From Chelativorans sp. ZYF759 (lineage in GTDB: Bacteria > Pseudomonadota > Alphaproteobacteria > Rhizobiales > Rhizobiaceae), in assembly GCF_012911015.1 (NCBI RefSeq), contig NZ_WVVV01000005.1, positions 255 to 64,254 of the forward strand: 64,000 nt of DNA. The letters are read 5' to 3'. This document shows, in pieces, positions 44,954 through 53,630 of this stretch. A model generated the notes under the pieces. The model was not told where the DNA came from and did no database searches. It saw only the letters and a program-made list of their open reading frames with translations. A program made the translations under genes and the position numbers. Each line of letters opens with the position of its first letter. The first letter of the stretch is position 1.

Positions 44954-45193
44954 ATGATCGTCATCCGCGCCAGCGGCTCCGCCGACGTGAAGGCCGTCAG
45001 AAAGCTCGCCAGGACGCTTTCGGCCGAGCAGGTAGATCAGCTTCCTTCACTTGAGGACGAGACGCCGCGCCGCAAGCCGTCGCAGCCGACGGTCAGCCCC
45101 ATCAATGCCGCGAGCCTGACGCCTGCGGCCCATGGCGCCATCCTGGAACTCTGCGCGCGCGAGGGTGAAACGCGCGCTACGCTTCCGCGCTAG
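44954..45193 (+). CDS. Small hypothetical protein (79 aa)
   Basis: MIVIRASGSADVKAVRKLAR is followed by a Pro/Ser-rich linker (DETPRRKPSQPTVSPINAAS) and a short helical C-terminus. A GGAG stands next to the ATG and an AAGGAG further up. I do not recognise the family. The codon pattern looks like that of neighbouring genes and the reading frame does not lie opposite another gene, which favours a real small gene; no function can be given. Confidence 0.5.
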   Translation: MIVIRASGSADVKAVRKLARTLSAEQVDQLPSLEDETPRRKPSQPTVSPINAASLTPAAHGAILELCAREGETRATLPR

Positions 45194-45214
45194 GGCGATA
45201 CATCTCCGTCCGCC

Positions 45215-45847
45215 TCAGTTCCTGACCCGCAAACCGTCCAGATAGAGCTGCTCGAGAAACCGCGCGGCATCCTCGAACCGCCCGTCGCCGCCGCGGTCGG
45301 GGCCGAGCACGGTGCGCACCTGGACGTCGAAATCGGCATAATGCTGCGTGGTTGCCCAGATCGAGAAGATCAGGTGCCAGGGATCGACCTTCGCTATCCG
45401 CCCAGCCCGGCTCCAGTCCCTTATGACCGCCGCCTTCTCGTCGACGAGCGGCTTCAGCTCTTCCTCCAGGATCGGCATGGTGCGTGGCGCGCCCTGCAGG
45501 ATCTCGTTGGCGAACAGGCGGCTTTCGCGCGGGAAGTCGCGGGCCATCTCCAGCTTGCGGCGGATATAGGAACGTATCTCGGTCATGGGATCGCCCTGCT
45601 CGTCCATTTCGCGCAAGGGCGCGAGCCAGGTATCGAGCAGCTGCTTGATCAGCGATTCGTGGATGTCTTCCTTGCCGCGGAAATAATAGAGCAGATTGGG
45701 CTTCGACATGCCGGCCGCCTCGGCAATCTGGTCGACGGTGGATCCCCGAAAACCGTTGGCGGAGAAAATGTCGAGCGCGGCGTCGAGTATGACGTCCCGT
45801 TTTTCGGACTGGATTCGGGTGCGGGGGCGCTTGGCGGAGCCTTCCAT
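45215..45847 (-). CDS. TetR-family regulator, RutR-like (pyrimidine catabolism)
   Basis: The start MEGSAKRPRTRIQSEKRDVI follows AGGAAG and gives 210 residues. The N-terminal helix-turn-helix (residues 16-62: ILDAALDIFSANGFRGSTVD, IAEAAGMSKPNLLYYFRGKE) and the ligand domain (LDTWLAPLREMDEQGDPMTE, LFANEILQGAPRTMPILEEE, WHLIFSIWATTQHYADFDVQ) closely resemble E. coli RutR, which is released from DNA by uracil. It is divergent from the aminotransferase gene, with a near-consensus RutR site between. Repression of the reductive pyrimidine pathway is inferred. Confidence 0.88.
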   Translation of the reverse strand: MEGSAKRPRTRIQSEKRDVILDAALDIFSANGFRGSTVDQIAEAAGMSKPNLLYYFRGKEDIHESLIKQLLDTWLAPLREMDEQGDPMTEIRSYIRRKLEMARDFPRESRLFANEILQGAPRTMPILEEELKPLVDEKAAVIRDWSRAGRIAKVDPWHLIFSIWATTQHYADFDVQVRTVLGPDRGGDGRFEDAARFLEQLYLDGLRVRN

Positions 45848-45986
45848 CAGCAAATCTTCCTGCGTGAAACTGCGGCGCTGGACTGGCCCAAGTAACTGGA
45901 CCACAGTATGGCCGATGCTGGTGCGCGCAACAGCGTTCCCATTTGCGCTACTTATCCCTTGACCGCCGGTTTGGCGGTGCTAACGT

Positions 45987-46002
45987 TTGTCCATTCGGTC
46001 AA
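45987..46002. promoter_or_regulatory. RutR-like operator between the tetR gene and the aminotransferase gene
   Basis: TTGTCCATTCGGTCAA matches 12 of the 14 defined positions of the RutR consensus TTGACCA-NN-TGGTCAA, and the flanking bases extend the symmetry (TTTG...CAAA). It lies 82 bp before the aminotransferase start in the divergent promoter region, where it could control both genes. Confidence 0.65.
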
Positions 46003-46083
46003 ATTTCAACTACCACCGGAGACCGGATCTACCAAGCGTTGGCCGCGACCACAATCTGGGGAACATTAAGGAAAGGCTCGGTC

Positions 46084-47412
46084 ATGTCCAACAGGCTCAA
46101 GGTGGCTCCGAACGATCTCAGCGCGTTCTGGATGCCGTTCACGGCGAACCGACAGTTCAAGCAGGCGCCACGCATGCTGGTCGCCGCGAAAGACATGCAC
46201 TACACCTCGTCCGACGGTCGCCAGATCCTGGATGGCACGGCCGGGCTGTGGTGCGTCAATGCCGGCCATTGCCGTCCCAAGATCACCGAGGCCATCCAGA
46301 AGCAGGCTGCGGAACTCGACTACGCGCCAGCCTTCCAGATGGGCCATCCCATCGTGTTCGAACTGGCCAATCGCCTGGTCGACATCGCGCCGGAAGGGAT
46401 GGAGCATGTCTTCTTCACCAATTCCGGGTCCGAATCCGTCGACACGGCGCTCAAGATCGCGCTTGGCTATCACCGCGTGAAGGGCGAGGGCTCCCGCTTC
46501 CGCCTGATCGGGCGCGAGCGCGGATATCACGGCGTCAATTTCGGCGGCATCTCGGTTGGCGGCATCGTTACCAACCGCAAGATGTTCGGCACGCTTTTGA
46601 CCGGCGTCGATCACATGCCCCACACGCATCTGCCCGGCAAGAATACCTTCACGCGCGGCGTGCCGGAGCATGGCGGCGATCTCGCCGACGAGCTGGAGCG
46701 GATCGTCACGCTGCACGACGCCTCCACGGTCGCCGCCGTCATCGTGGAGCCGGTGGCCGGCTCCACTGGCGTGCTGATTCCGCCGAAAGGCTATCTCCAG
46801 CGCCTGCGCGACATCTGCACGAAGCACGGCATCCTGTTGATTTTCGACGAGGTCATCACCGGTTTCGGGCGTCTCGGCACGCCCTTCGCGGCCGATTATT
46901 TCGGCGTCACGCCCGACATCATGGTCACCGCCAAGGGTGTGTCGAACGGCGTCATTCCGATGGGCGCGGTCTTCGTGACAAAGGAAATCCACGACGCCTT
47001 CATGACCGGGCCGGAGCATCTGATCGAGTTCTTCCACGGATACACCTATTCGGGCAATCCGATCGCCTCGGCGGCCGCACTGGCAACGCTCGAAACCTAC
47101 AAGGAAGAAGGCCTGCTCACGCGCGGCGCCGAACTCGCGCCCTATTGGGAAGATGCGCTGCATTCGCTGAAGGACGCCCCGAACGTCATCGATGTCCGCA
47201 ATATCGGTCTTGTGGGCGCGATCGAGCTGAAGCCGATCGACGGCCAGCCGACCAAGCGTGCCTTCTCGGCCTTCGTGAAAGCATTCGAGAAAGGGTGCCT
47301 CATTCGCACCACGGGTGACATCATCGCCCTGTCGCCGCCCCTCATCATCGAGAAGAACCAGATTGACGAATTGATCGATTGCATCAGGGATGTCCTGAAC
47401 ACTGTAGACTAG
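46084..47412 (+). CDS. Omega-amino acid (beta-alanine)-pyruvate aminotransferase
   Basis: This class III PLP aminotransferase converts beta-alanine or 3-aminoisobutyrate, the end products of reductive pyrimidine breakdown, into the semialdehyde. The start MSNRLKVAPNDLSAFWMPFT behind AAGGAAAGG gives 442 residues. Family marks: NSGSESVDTALKIALGYHRV, the LLIFDEVITGFGRLG motif with the PLP-binding Asp, and MVTAKGVSNGVIPMGAV with the Schiff-base Lys. It heads the operon that continues with the amidohydrolase genes; the role fits the pathway. Confidence 0.93.
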   Translation: MSNRLKVAPNDLSAFWMPFTANRQFKQAPRMLVAAKDMHYTSSDGRQILDGTAGLWCVNAGHCRPKITEAIQKQAAELDYAPAFQMGHPIVFELANRLVDIAPEGMEHVFFTNSGSESVDTALKIALGYHRVKGEGSRFRLIGRERGYHGVNFGGISVGGIVTNRKMFGTLLTGVDHMPHTHLPGKNTFTRGVPEHGGDLADELERIVTLHDASTVAAVIVEPVAGSTGVLIPPKGYLQRLRDICTKHGILLIFDEVITGFGRLGTPFAADYFGVTPDIMVTAKGVSNGVIPMGAVFVTKEIHDAFMTGPEHLIEFFHGYTYSGNPIASAAALATLETYKEEGLLTRGAELAPYWEDALHSLKDAPNVIDVRNIGLVGAIELKPIDGQPTKRAFSAFVKAFEKGCLIRTTGDIIALSPPLIIEKNQIDELIDCIRDVLNTVD

Positions 47413-47487
47413 ATAGAATTACAATCTTGCCGGTGGCGGCGCTGGGAACCGCTGCCATCGGTGCATAATGAGAGGAGCCACCGGCTT

Positions 47488-48738
47488 ATGGCAGCACCGG
47501 GCGAAAACCTGCGCATCGACCCCGACCGTCTCTGGGATTCCCTGATGGAGATGGCGAAGATCGGTCCCGGCGTGGCTGGCGGCAACAACCGGCAGACCGT
47601 GACCGACGAGGATTCCGAGGGCCGGCATCTCTTCAAGCGCTGGTGCGAGGAGGCGGGCATGACGATGGGCCTCGACCAGATGGGGACGATGTTCGCCCGG
47701 CGCGAAGGGACCGATCCCGACGCACTTCCCGTCTATGTCGGCAGCCATCTCGATACGCAGCCGACCGGCGGCAAGTATGACGGTGTGCTCGGCGTGCTGT
47801 CGGGGCTTGAGATCATCCGAACGCTGAATGATCTCGGCATCAAGACCAAGCACCCGATCGTGGTGGCCAACTGGACCAACGAGGAGGGAACCCGTTTTGC
47901 CCCCGCCATGCTGGCCTCGGGCGTGTTCATCGGCATGCATGATCTCGACTGGGCCTATGAGCGCACCGATGCCAAGGGCAAGAAGTTCGGAGACGAACTG
48001 GAACGCATCGGCTGGAAAGGCGACGAGGAAGTCGGCGCCCGCAAGATGAAAGCCTTCTTCGAGCTGCACATCGAGCAGGGACCGATTCTGGAGGACGAAG
48101 GCGTCGACATCGGCGTCGTCACGCATGGCCAGGGTCTGTGGTGGTTGCAGGTCACGCTGACCGGCAAGGAGGCGCATACCGGCTCGACGCCGATGCCCAA
48201 GCGCCGCAATGCCGGCCTCGGCATGGCACGGATCACCGAACTGGTTCACGAGGTGGCGATGGACTATCAGCCCGAGGCGGTCGGTGCGGTGGGGCATGTC
48301 GACGTGCACCCGAATTCGCGCAATACCATCCCCGGCAAGGTGGTCTTCACCATCGATATCCGCTCGCCCGACGAGGAAGTGCTGGATACGATGCGCGCGC
48401 GCATCGAACAGGGCATAGCCACCATCGCGGAGGCGCTGGACATCGGCTACGAGGTGGAGGAAGTCGGCCATTTCGCGCCGGTGACGTTCGACGAAGGATG
48501 CGTCGAGGCCGTGCGCAACGCGGCCGAACGGCTGGGCTATTCCCACATGAACGTCGTCTCGGGCGCCGGCCACGATGCCTGCTGGATCAACCGCGTGGCG
48601 CCTACGGCCATGATCATGTGCCCCTGCGTGGACGGGCTATCGCACAACGAAGCCGAAGAGATCACCAAGGACTGGGCGCGCGCGGGTGCCGACGTGCTGT
48701 TTCATGCCGTCGTGGAGACGGCGGAGATCGTGAAGTGA
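47488..48738 (+). CDS. Zn-dependent amidohydrolase, N-carbamoyl-beta-alanine/L-amino acid type (M20 family)
   Basis: In the reductive pathway this enzyme hydrolyses N-carbamoyl-beta-alanine to beta-alanine, CO2 and ammonia. The start MAAPGENLRIDPDRLWDSLM gives 416 residues; an in-frame GTG at 47461 is less likely. Metal ligands of the M20/hydantoinase-carbamoylase group are visible: VGSHLDTQPTGGKYDGVLGV, NEEGTRF, FELHIEQGP and GAGHDACW. The dimerisation domain lies near 215-330. Strict N-carbamoyl-L-amino-acid hydrolases share the fold, so assignment to ureidopropionase (PydC-like) rests on context. Confidence 0.9.
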   Translation: MAAPGENLRIDPDRLWDSLMEMAKIGPGVAGGNNRQTVTDEDSEGRHLFKRWCEEAGMTMGLDQMGTMFARREGTDPDALPVYVGSHLDTQPTGGKYDGVLGVLSGLEIIRTLNDLGIKTKHPIVVANWTNEEGTRFAPAMLASGVFIGMHDLDWAYERTDAKGKKFGDELERIGWKGDEEVGARKMKAFFELHIEQGPILEDEGVDIGVVTHGQGLWWLQVTLTGKEAHTGSTPMPKRRNAGLGMARITELVHEVAMDYQPEAVGAVGHVDVHPNSRNTIPGKVVFTIDIRSPDEEVLDTMRARIEQGIATIAEALDIGYEVEEVGHFAPVTFDEGCVEAVRNAAERLGYSHMNVVSGAGHDACWINRVAPTAMIMCPCVDGLSHNEAEEITKDWARAGADVLFHAVVETAEIVK

Positions 48739-48895
48739 GAGCGTTTGAATCGAAGCCCGTTGTCCGTAGCGATCTGCTTTCAGGCTCCAAAGATGAGAAA
48801 GATCAGGCCGTAGCATTCTGCCCAAGGCAAGCCGGCGTTCTTGAATGTGCGCCATCGAATGCGGATAATTGACTTGTCGCAAACAGGAGGTCGCA

Positions 48896-49111
48896 ATGGG
48901 TCGGCCGAAGGAACTGACGGAAACGCAGAAGGCAGATTTGCTCGCCAGGGGCTACCGGCCCTATGAGGTCTGGCTGCCAGATGTGAACTCGGAAGAATTC
49001 TGGCGGAAAATGCAGAAGGAAGGCGAGGCGATCCGAGAGTCCGATCGCAGGCAAGGCATGGACAAGGTGCTTGACGCTTTCGCGGAAGAGCTTTGGGATG
49101 ATCTGGATTGA
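48896..49111 (+). CDS. Antitoxin MazE-like (DUF3018 type)
   Basis: The start MGRPKELTETQKADLLARGY follows AACAGGAGG with 5-nt spacing and gives 71 residues, basic at the N-terminus and acidic at the C-terminus (DKVLDAFAEELWDDLD), as for antitoxins with a DNA-binding head and a toxin-clamping tail. YRPYEVWLPDVNSEEFWRKM fits the MazE-like proteins paired with a MazF in alphaproteobacteria. It shares its last bases with the toxin start (TGATG), so they are co-translated. Confidence 0.88.
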   Translation: MGRPKELTETQKADLLARGYRPYEVWLPDVNSEEFWRKMQKEGEAIRESDRRQGMDKVLDAFAEELWDDLD

Positions 49112-49476
49112 TGGATCGTGGCTCTGTCGTCCTGGTGTCTGCGAAGGGTGAGTACGGAAAGACGCGCCCCGCAGTCGTCGTTCAGGATAGCCGCATGGAG
49201 AGTGTCGTGGGAAGCGTCACTGCGTGCTTCTTGACGAGCGATCTCACGGATGAAAGCCGTATTCTGCGCGTCGATGTAACACCGACACCTGAAAACGTCT
49301 TGAGCCAACCGTCGCAAGTTCAAATCGAAAAGCTAATGACCTTTTCCCGCGGCAAGGTTCGAGGACCAATCGGCCAACTTCTGGACCGCGAAATGGCTGC
49401 GATCGATATGGGCCTCATGGTCCATCTTGGATTGGTAGCACAACTGTCGGGACGCCAATTTTCCGGCCCGAGATAG
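49111..49476 (+). CDS. MazF/PemK-family mRNA interferase toxin
   Basis: The ATG inside the antitoxin stop gives 121 residues. The PemK/MazF fold is seen in MDRGSVVLVSAKGEYGKTRP followed by AVVVQDSRMES, TACFLTSDLTDESRILRVDV, and SQVQIEKLMTFSRGKVRGPI near the C-terminus. MazF toxins cut mRNA at short motifs. The pair sits between the carbamoyl hydrolase and dihydropyrimidinase genes, 12 bp before the latter, and would be carried on the catabolic transcript as well as any promoter of its own. Confidence 0.9.
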   Translation: MDRGSVVLVSAKGEYGKTRPAVVVQDSRMESVVGSVTACFLTSDLTDESRILRVDVTPTPENVLSQPSQVQIEKLMTFSRGKVRGPIGQLLDREMAAIDMGLMVHLGLVAQLSGRQFSGPR

Positions 49477-49488
49477 GGAACGAACACA

Positions 49489-50940
49489 ATGACCAAAGTC
49501 ATCAAGAACGGCACCATCGTCACCGCCGACCGCAGCTGGAAGGCCGACGTGAAGATCGATGGCGGCAAGATCGTGGAGATCGGCGCCGATCTGTCGGCCG
49601 ACGAGACGATCGACGCCACCGGCTGCTTCGTGATGCCGGGCGGCATCGATCCACACACCCATCTCGAGATGCCCTTCATGGGCACCTATTCGGCGGACGA
49701 TTTCGAGAGCGGCACGCGCGCGGCGCTGTCCGGCGGCACCACGACGGTGATCGATTTCTGCCTGCCTTCCCCAGACCAGTCGCTGCTGGAAGCCATCCAG
49801 ATGTGGGACAACAAGTCGACCCGGGCGTGCTGCGACTACGCGTTCCACATGGCGGTCACCTGGTGGGGCCAGAAAGTGTTCGACGAGATGCCGCTGGTCG
49901 TGGAGAAGGGGATCACCTCCTTCAAGCATTTCATGGCCTACAAGGGCGCGCTGATGGTCGACGACGACGAGATGTACTCGTCTTTCCAGCGCGTCGCGGA
50001 AGTCGGCGGCCTGCCGATGGTCCATGCCGAGAATGGCGACGTGGTGGCGCAACTGCAGCAGAAGCTGCTGGCCGAAGGCAATAATGGCCCCGAGGCGCAT
50101 GCCTATTCGCGCCCTCCGGAAGTGGAGGGCGAGGCGACCAACCGCGCGATCATGATCGCCGACATGGCCGGCGTGCCGCTTTATGTCGTCCACACCTCCT
50201 GCGAGCAGAGCCACGAGGCGATCCGCCGCGCGCGCCAGAAAGGCATGCGGGTCTATGGCGAGCCGCTGGTGCAACATCTCGTGCTCGACGAGAGCGAATA
50301 TTTCGACAAGGACTGGGATCATTCGGCACGCCGGGTGATGAGCCCGCCCTTCCGCAACAAGCTGCATCAGGATTCACTGTGGGCCGGACTTGCCGCGGGC
50401 TCATTGCAGGTCGTCGCCACCGATCACTGCGCCTTCACCACCGAACAGAAGCGCAATGGCGTGGGTGACTTCACCAAGATCCCCAACGGTACCGGTGGAC
50501 TGGAGGACCGGCTGCCGGTGCTGTGGACCTACGGCGTCGGCACGGGCCGGCTCACACCCAACGAATTCGTCGCCGTGACCTCGACCAATGTCGCCAAGAT
50601 CTTCGGCATGTATCCGAAGAAGGGCGCGATCCTGGAGGGTTCCGATGCCGACATCATCGTCTGGGATCCCGAAAAGTCGAAGACCATCACAGCCAAGGAT
50701 CAGCAGTCGGCGATCGACTACAACGTCTTCGAGGGCATCAAGGTGAAGGGCCTGCCGCGCTACGTGCTGACCCGTGGCGAGGTCGCCGTCGACAATGGCG
50801 AGGTAAAGGCCACGCCCGGCCACGGCCAGTTCGTCGCACGCGAGGCGAGGGGGGCGGTCAACCAGGCGCTTTCGACCTGGAAGGAAGTCGTCGCCCCGCG
50901 CAAGATCGAGCGTACCGGCATTCCCGCGAGCGGGGTCTGA
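49489..50940 (+). CDS. hydA: Dihydropyrimidinase
   Basis: Dihydropyrimidinase opens the dihydrouracil/dihydrothymine ring to the N-carbamoyl-beta-amino acid, the second step of the pathway. The 483-residue product has the metal ligands GGIDPHTHLEMPF, the carboxylated Lys region ITSFKHFMAYKGAL, the HAENGD histidine, and the VATDHCAFTTEQK aspartate with the following NGTGGLEDRLPVL loop. Length is right for the cyclic amidohydrolases (hydantoinase/dihydropyrimidinase); context with preTA favours dihydropyrimidinase. Confidence 0.95.
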   Translation: MTKVIKNGTIVTADRSWKADVKIDGGKIVEIGADLSADETIDATGCFVMPGGIDPHTHLEMPFMGTYSADDFESGTRAALSGGTTTVIDFCLPSPDQSLLEAIQMWDNKSTRACCDYAFHMAVTWWGQKVFDEMPLVVEKGITSFKHFMAYKGALMVDDDEMYSSFQRVAEVGGLPMVHAENGDVVAQLQQKLLAEGNNGPEAHAYSRPPEVEGEATNRAIMIADMAGVPLYVVHTSCEQSHEAIRRARQKGMRVYGEPLVQHLVLDESEYFDKDWDHSARRVMSPPFRNKLHQDSLWAGLAAGSLQVVATDHCAFTTEQKRNGVGDFTKIPNGTGGLEDRLPVLWTYGVGTGRLTPNEFVAVTSTNVAKIFGMYPKKGAILEGSDADIIVWDPEKSKTITAKDQQSAIDYNVFEGIKVKGLPRYVLTRGEVAVDNGEVKATPGHGQFVAREARGAVNQALSTWKEVVAPRKIERTGIPASGV

Positions 50941-50943
50941 GGC

Positions 50944-51777
50944 GTGGCGCTGGCTGTCGACACCTCGGGGCCCGGAGCGGCACCATCGGCAGGCACGGGC
51001 CGGCCGGTCATCGAAGCCCGGAGCCTCGGTCTCACCTTCGAGACCGCCGATGGGCCGGTGCAGGCGCTGAGCGACGTCAATCTGACCATCGGAAAGGGAG
51101 AGTTCGTTTCCTTCATCGGACCGTCAGGTTGCGGCAAGACCACGTTCCTGCGCGTGGTGGCCGATCTCGAGCAGCCCACGTCCGGCGACATCAAGGTCAA
51201 CGGCCTGTCGCCCGAAGAGGCGCGCAAGGCGCGTTCCTACGGATATGTGTTCCAGGCCGCCGGCCTCTATCCGTGGCGCACGATCGAAAAGAACGTCGCG
51301 CTGCCGCTGGAGATCATGGGCTATTCGGCTGCCGAGCGGCGCCAGCGCATCGCGCGCACGCTGGAACTCGTCAATCTGAAGGGCTTCGAACAGAAGTTTC
51401 CCTGGCAGCTTTCGGGCGGCATGCAGCAGCGGGCCTCGATCGCCCGTGCGCTCGCCTTCGATGCCGATCTGCTGCTGATGGACGAACCCTTCGGGGCGCT
51501 GGACGAGATCGTGCGCGACCATCTCAACGAACAGTTGCTGCAACTGTGGGAGCGCACGAACAAGACCATCTGCTTCGTGACCCATTCGATCCCGGAGGCC
51601 GTTTATCTCTCGACCAAGATCGTGGTGATGTCGCCGCGGCCGGGCAGGGTCACCGACGTGATCGAGTCGACATTGCCGAAGGAGCGGCCGCTCGATATCC
51701 GCGAGACGCCGGAATTCCTGGCCATCGCCGCGCGGGTGCGCGAAGGCTTGCGCGCGGGGCACTCCTATGACGAGTAG
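50944..51777 (+). CDS. ABC transporter ATP-binding protein (nitrate/taurine/pyrimidine-type)
   Basis: The 277-residue product starts at GTG 3 bp after the dihydropyrimidinase stop. Walker A GPSGCGKTT (59-67), signature LSGGMQQRA (156-164) and LLLMDEPFGALD (177-188) are intact. The family is that of TauB/SsuB/NrtD-type ATPases. With the following two permeases and binding protein it forms a full importer within the pyrimidine operon, so a pyrimidine or hydantoin-like substrate is the best guess. Confidence 0.93.
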   Translation: MALAVDTSGPGAAPSAGTGRPVIEARSLGLTFETADGPVQALSDVNLTIGKGEFVSFIGPSGCGKTTFLRVVADLEQPTSGDIKVNGLSPEEARKARSYGYVFQAAGLYPWRTIEKNVALPLEIMGYSAAERRQRIARTLELVNLKGFEQKFPWQLSGGMQQRASIARALAFDADLLLMDEPFGALDEIVRDHLNEQLLQLWERTNKTICFVTHSIPEAVYLSTKIVVMSPRPGRVTDVIESTLPKERPLDIRETPEFLAIAARVREGLRAGHSYDE

Positions 51778-51795
51778 GAAGGGTCCGGCTGCGAG

Positions 51796-52740
51796 ATGAC
51801 CGCGACGACACCCATCGCGGCGCCCGGTTCGGCGATCGGGCGCGTCTCGGGCCCGAGCCTGTGGGCGCGGTTGAGCCAGGGCAGCACGGTGCCGATCCTG
51901 CTCGTGCTCGCCGTCATCTTCGTCATCTGGTACGCCTTCACCATCTATCTCAACGCGCGCTGGCAGTTTCAGGTCTTCGACCGTGCCGGGGCGGAGTTCA
52001 CGGCCTGGGAGTTCATCGTCGGCACGATGTCGCAGGACCGTCCGGTCCTGCCGGCGCCGCACCAGGTGGCGGTGGAACTGTGGAACACCATTGTCGGCCA
52101 GAACATCACCTCGCGGCGCAGCCTGGTCTATCACGCCTGGATCACGCTTTCGGCGACGCTGCTGGGTTTCCTGATGGGCACGCTGCTGGGCATGGGGCTC
52201 GCGGTCCTCATCGTCCACAACCGGGCGACGGACCGCTCGCTGATGCCCTGGATCATCGCCTCCCAGACGGTGCCGATCCTGGCGATTGCGCCGATGGTCG
52301 TGGTGGTGCTGGCCTCGATCGGGATGACCGGGCTGGTGCCCAAGGCGCTGATCTCGACCTATCTGTCCTTCTTCCCCGTCGTGGTGGGCATGGTGAAAGG
52401 GCTGCGCAGCCCCGAGTTCCTGCAGCTCGACCTCTTGCGCACCTACAGCGCCAGCCGCTGGCAGGCCTTCTGGAAACTGCGTTTTCCGTCCTCCTTGCCG
52501 TATCTCTTTACCTCCATGAAGGTCGGCGTGGCGGCGAGCCTGGTCGGCGCGATCGTCGGCGAACTGCCGACCGGGGCTGCCGGCGGTCTCGGCGCGCGGC
52601 TGCTTGCCGGATCTTACTATGGCCAGACCGTGCAGATCTGGTCGGCGCTGTTCATGGCGGCGGCCTTGTCGGCGACGCTGATCCTGCTTGTCGGGCTGGT
52701 CCAGCGCATCGTTCTGGCGCGCATGGGAGGGCAGCCATGA
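51796..52740 (+). CDS. ABC transporter permease (TauC/SsuC type), first
   Basis: The 314-residue product has an N-terminal membrane helix (VPILLVLAVIFVIWYAFTIY) and five or more further segments, with the transport signature TYSASRWQAFWKLRFPSSLP near residues 216-235 that contacts the ATPase. It overlaps the next permease gene by 4 bp (ATGA). The order ATPase-permease-permease-binding protein fits the NMT1/THI5-type importers such as those for pyrimidine precursors. Confidence 0.92.
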   Translation: MTATTPIAAPGSAIGRVSGPSLWARLSQGSTVPILLVLAVIFVIWYAFTIYLNARWQFQVFDRAGAEFTAWEFIVGTMSQDRPVLPAPHQVAVELWNTIVGQNITSRRSLVYHAWITLSATLLGFLMGTLLGMGLAVLIVHNRATDRSLMPWIIASQTVPILAIAPMVVVVLASIGMTGLVPKALISTYLSFFPVVVGMVKGLRSPEFLQLDLLRTYSASRWQAFWKLRFPSSLPYLFTSMKVGVAASLVGAIVGELPTGAAGGLGARLLAGSYYGQTVQIWSALFMAAALSATLILLVGLVQRIVLARMGGQP

Positions 52741-53606
52741 ACACGACGCTGATCGTGGGCGCGGTTGCCTTCTGGCTGGCGGCGTGGGCCGTCAATGAGT
52801 GGCTGGTGCGCGTCAAGGCCACGGGTCTGGTCGCGCGCGCCATCGATCTTGTCATTCCCATTCTCTTTGGCGCCTCGCTGCTGGTGCTGTGGGAAGGGCT
52901 GACGCGCGGCTTCAACGTGCCGCAGGTGCTGTTGCCGCCGCCCAGCGTCATCTGGGCGCGTATCCTGGCCTCGACGGGCACGTTGTGGGCCGATTTCCAC
53001 CAGACCTTCATCAAGTCGGTCATCCCCGGCTATGTGCTGGGGTGCACGGCGGGGCTGCTGGTCGCCATCGCCATCGACCGCTCGCCCTTCCTGAAGCGCG
53101 GGCTTTTGCCGATCGGCAATTTCGTCTCCGCGCTGCCGCTGGTGGGCATCGCGCCGATCATGGTCATGTGGTTCGGCTTCGACTGGCAGTCCAAGGCCGC
53201 CGTCGTCGTGGTGATGACGTTTTTCCCCATGCTGGTGAACGCGGTTGCGGGGCTCAACGCGTCGACGCGCATGGAACAGGACCTCATGCGCACCTATGCG
53301 GCGAGCTACTGGCATACGCTCATGAAGCTGCGCCTGCCTGCGGCATGGCCGTTCATCTTCAACGCGCTCAAGATCAATTCGACACTCGCGCTGATCGGGG
53401 CGATCGTGGCGGAATTCTTCGGCACGCCGGTGGTGGGCATGGGTTTCCGCATCTCTTCGGCCATCGGTCGGCTGAACGTCGACATGGTCTGGGCGAGCAT
53501 CGCCGTTGCCGCATTGGCGGGCTCGACATTTTATGGTCTCATCGCGCTTACGGAGCGTGCCGTGACCTTCTGGCATCCGTCGATCCGTGGTGGAAAGACG
53601 AGATAG
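52737..53606 (+). CDS. ABC transporter permease (TauC/SsuC type), second
   Basis: The start MNTTLIVGAVAFWLAAWAVN is fixed by the ATGA overlap and gives 289 residues. About seven membrane segments are visible, with the permease signature TYAASYWHTLMKLRLPAAWP near residues 184-203. The FFGTPVVGMGFRISSAIG segment is typical. It is a paralogue of the preceding permease, and the two probably form a heterodimer. Confidence 0.92.
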   Translation: MNTTLIVGAVAFWLAAWAVNEWLVRVKATGLVARAIDLVIPILFGASLLVLWEGLTRGFNVPQVLLPPPSVIWARILASTGTLWADFHQTFIKSVIPGYVLGCTAGLLVAIAIDRSPFLKRGLLPIGNFVSALPLVGIAPIMVMWFGFDWQSKAAVVVVMTFFPMLVNAVAGLNASTRMEQDLMRTYAASYWHTLMKLRLPAAWPFIFNALKINSTLALIGAIVAEFFGTPVVGMGFRISSAIGRLNVDMVWASIAVAALAGSTFYGLIALTERAVTFWHPSIRGGKTR

Positions 53607-53630
53607 TTCAACAAAAACAGGGGAATCAGA

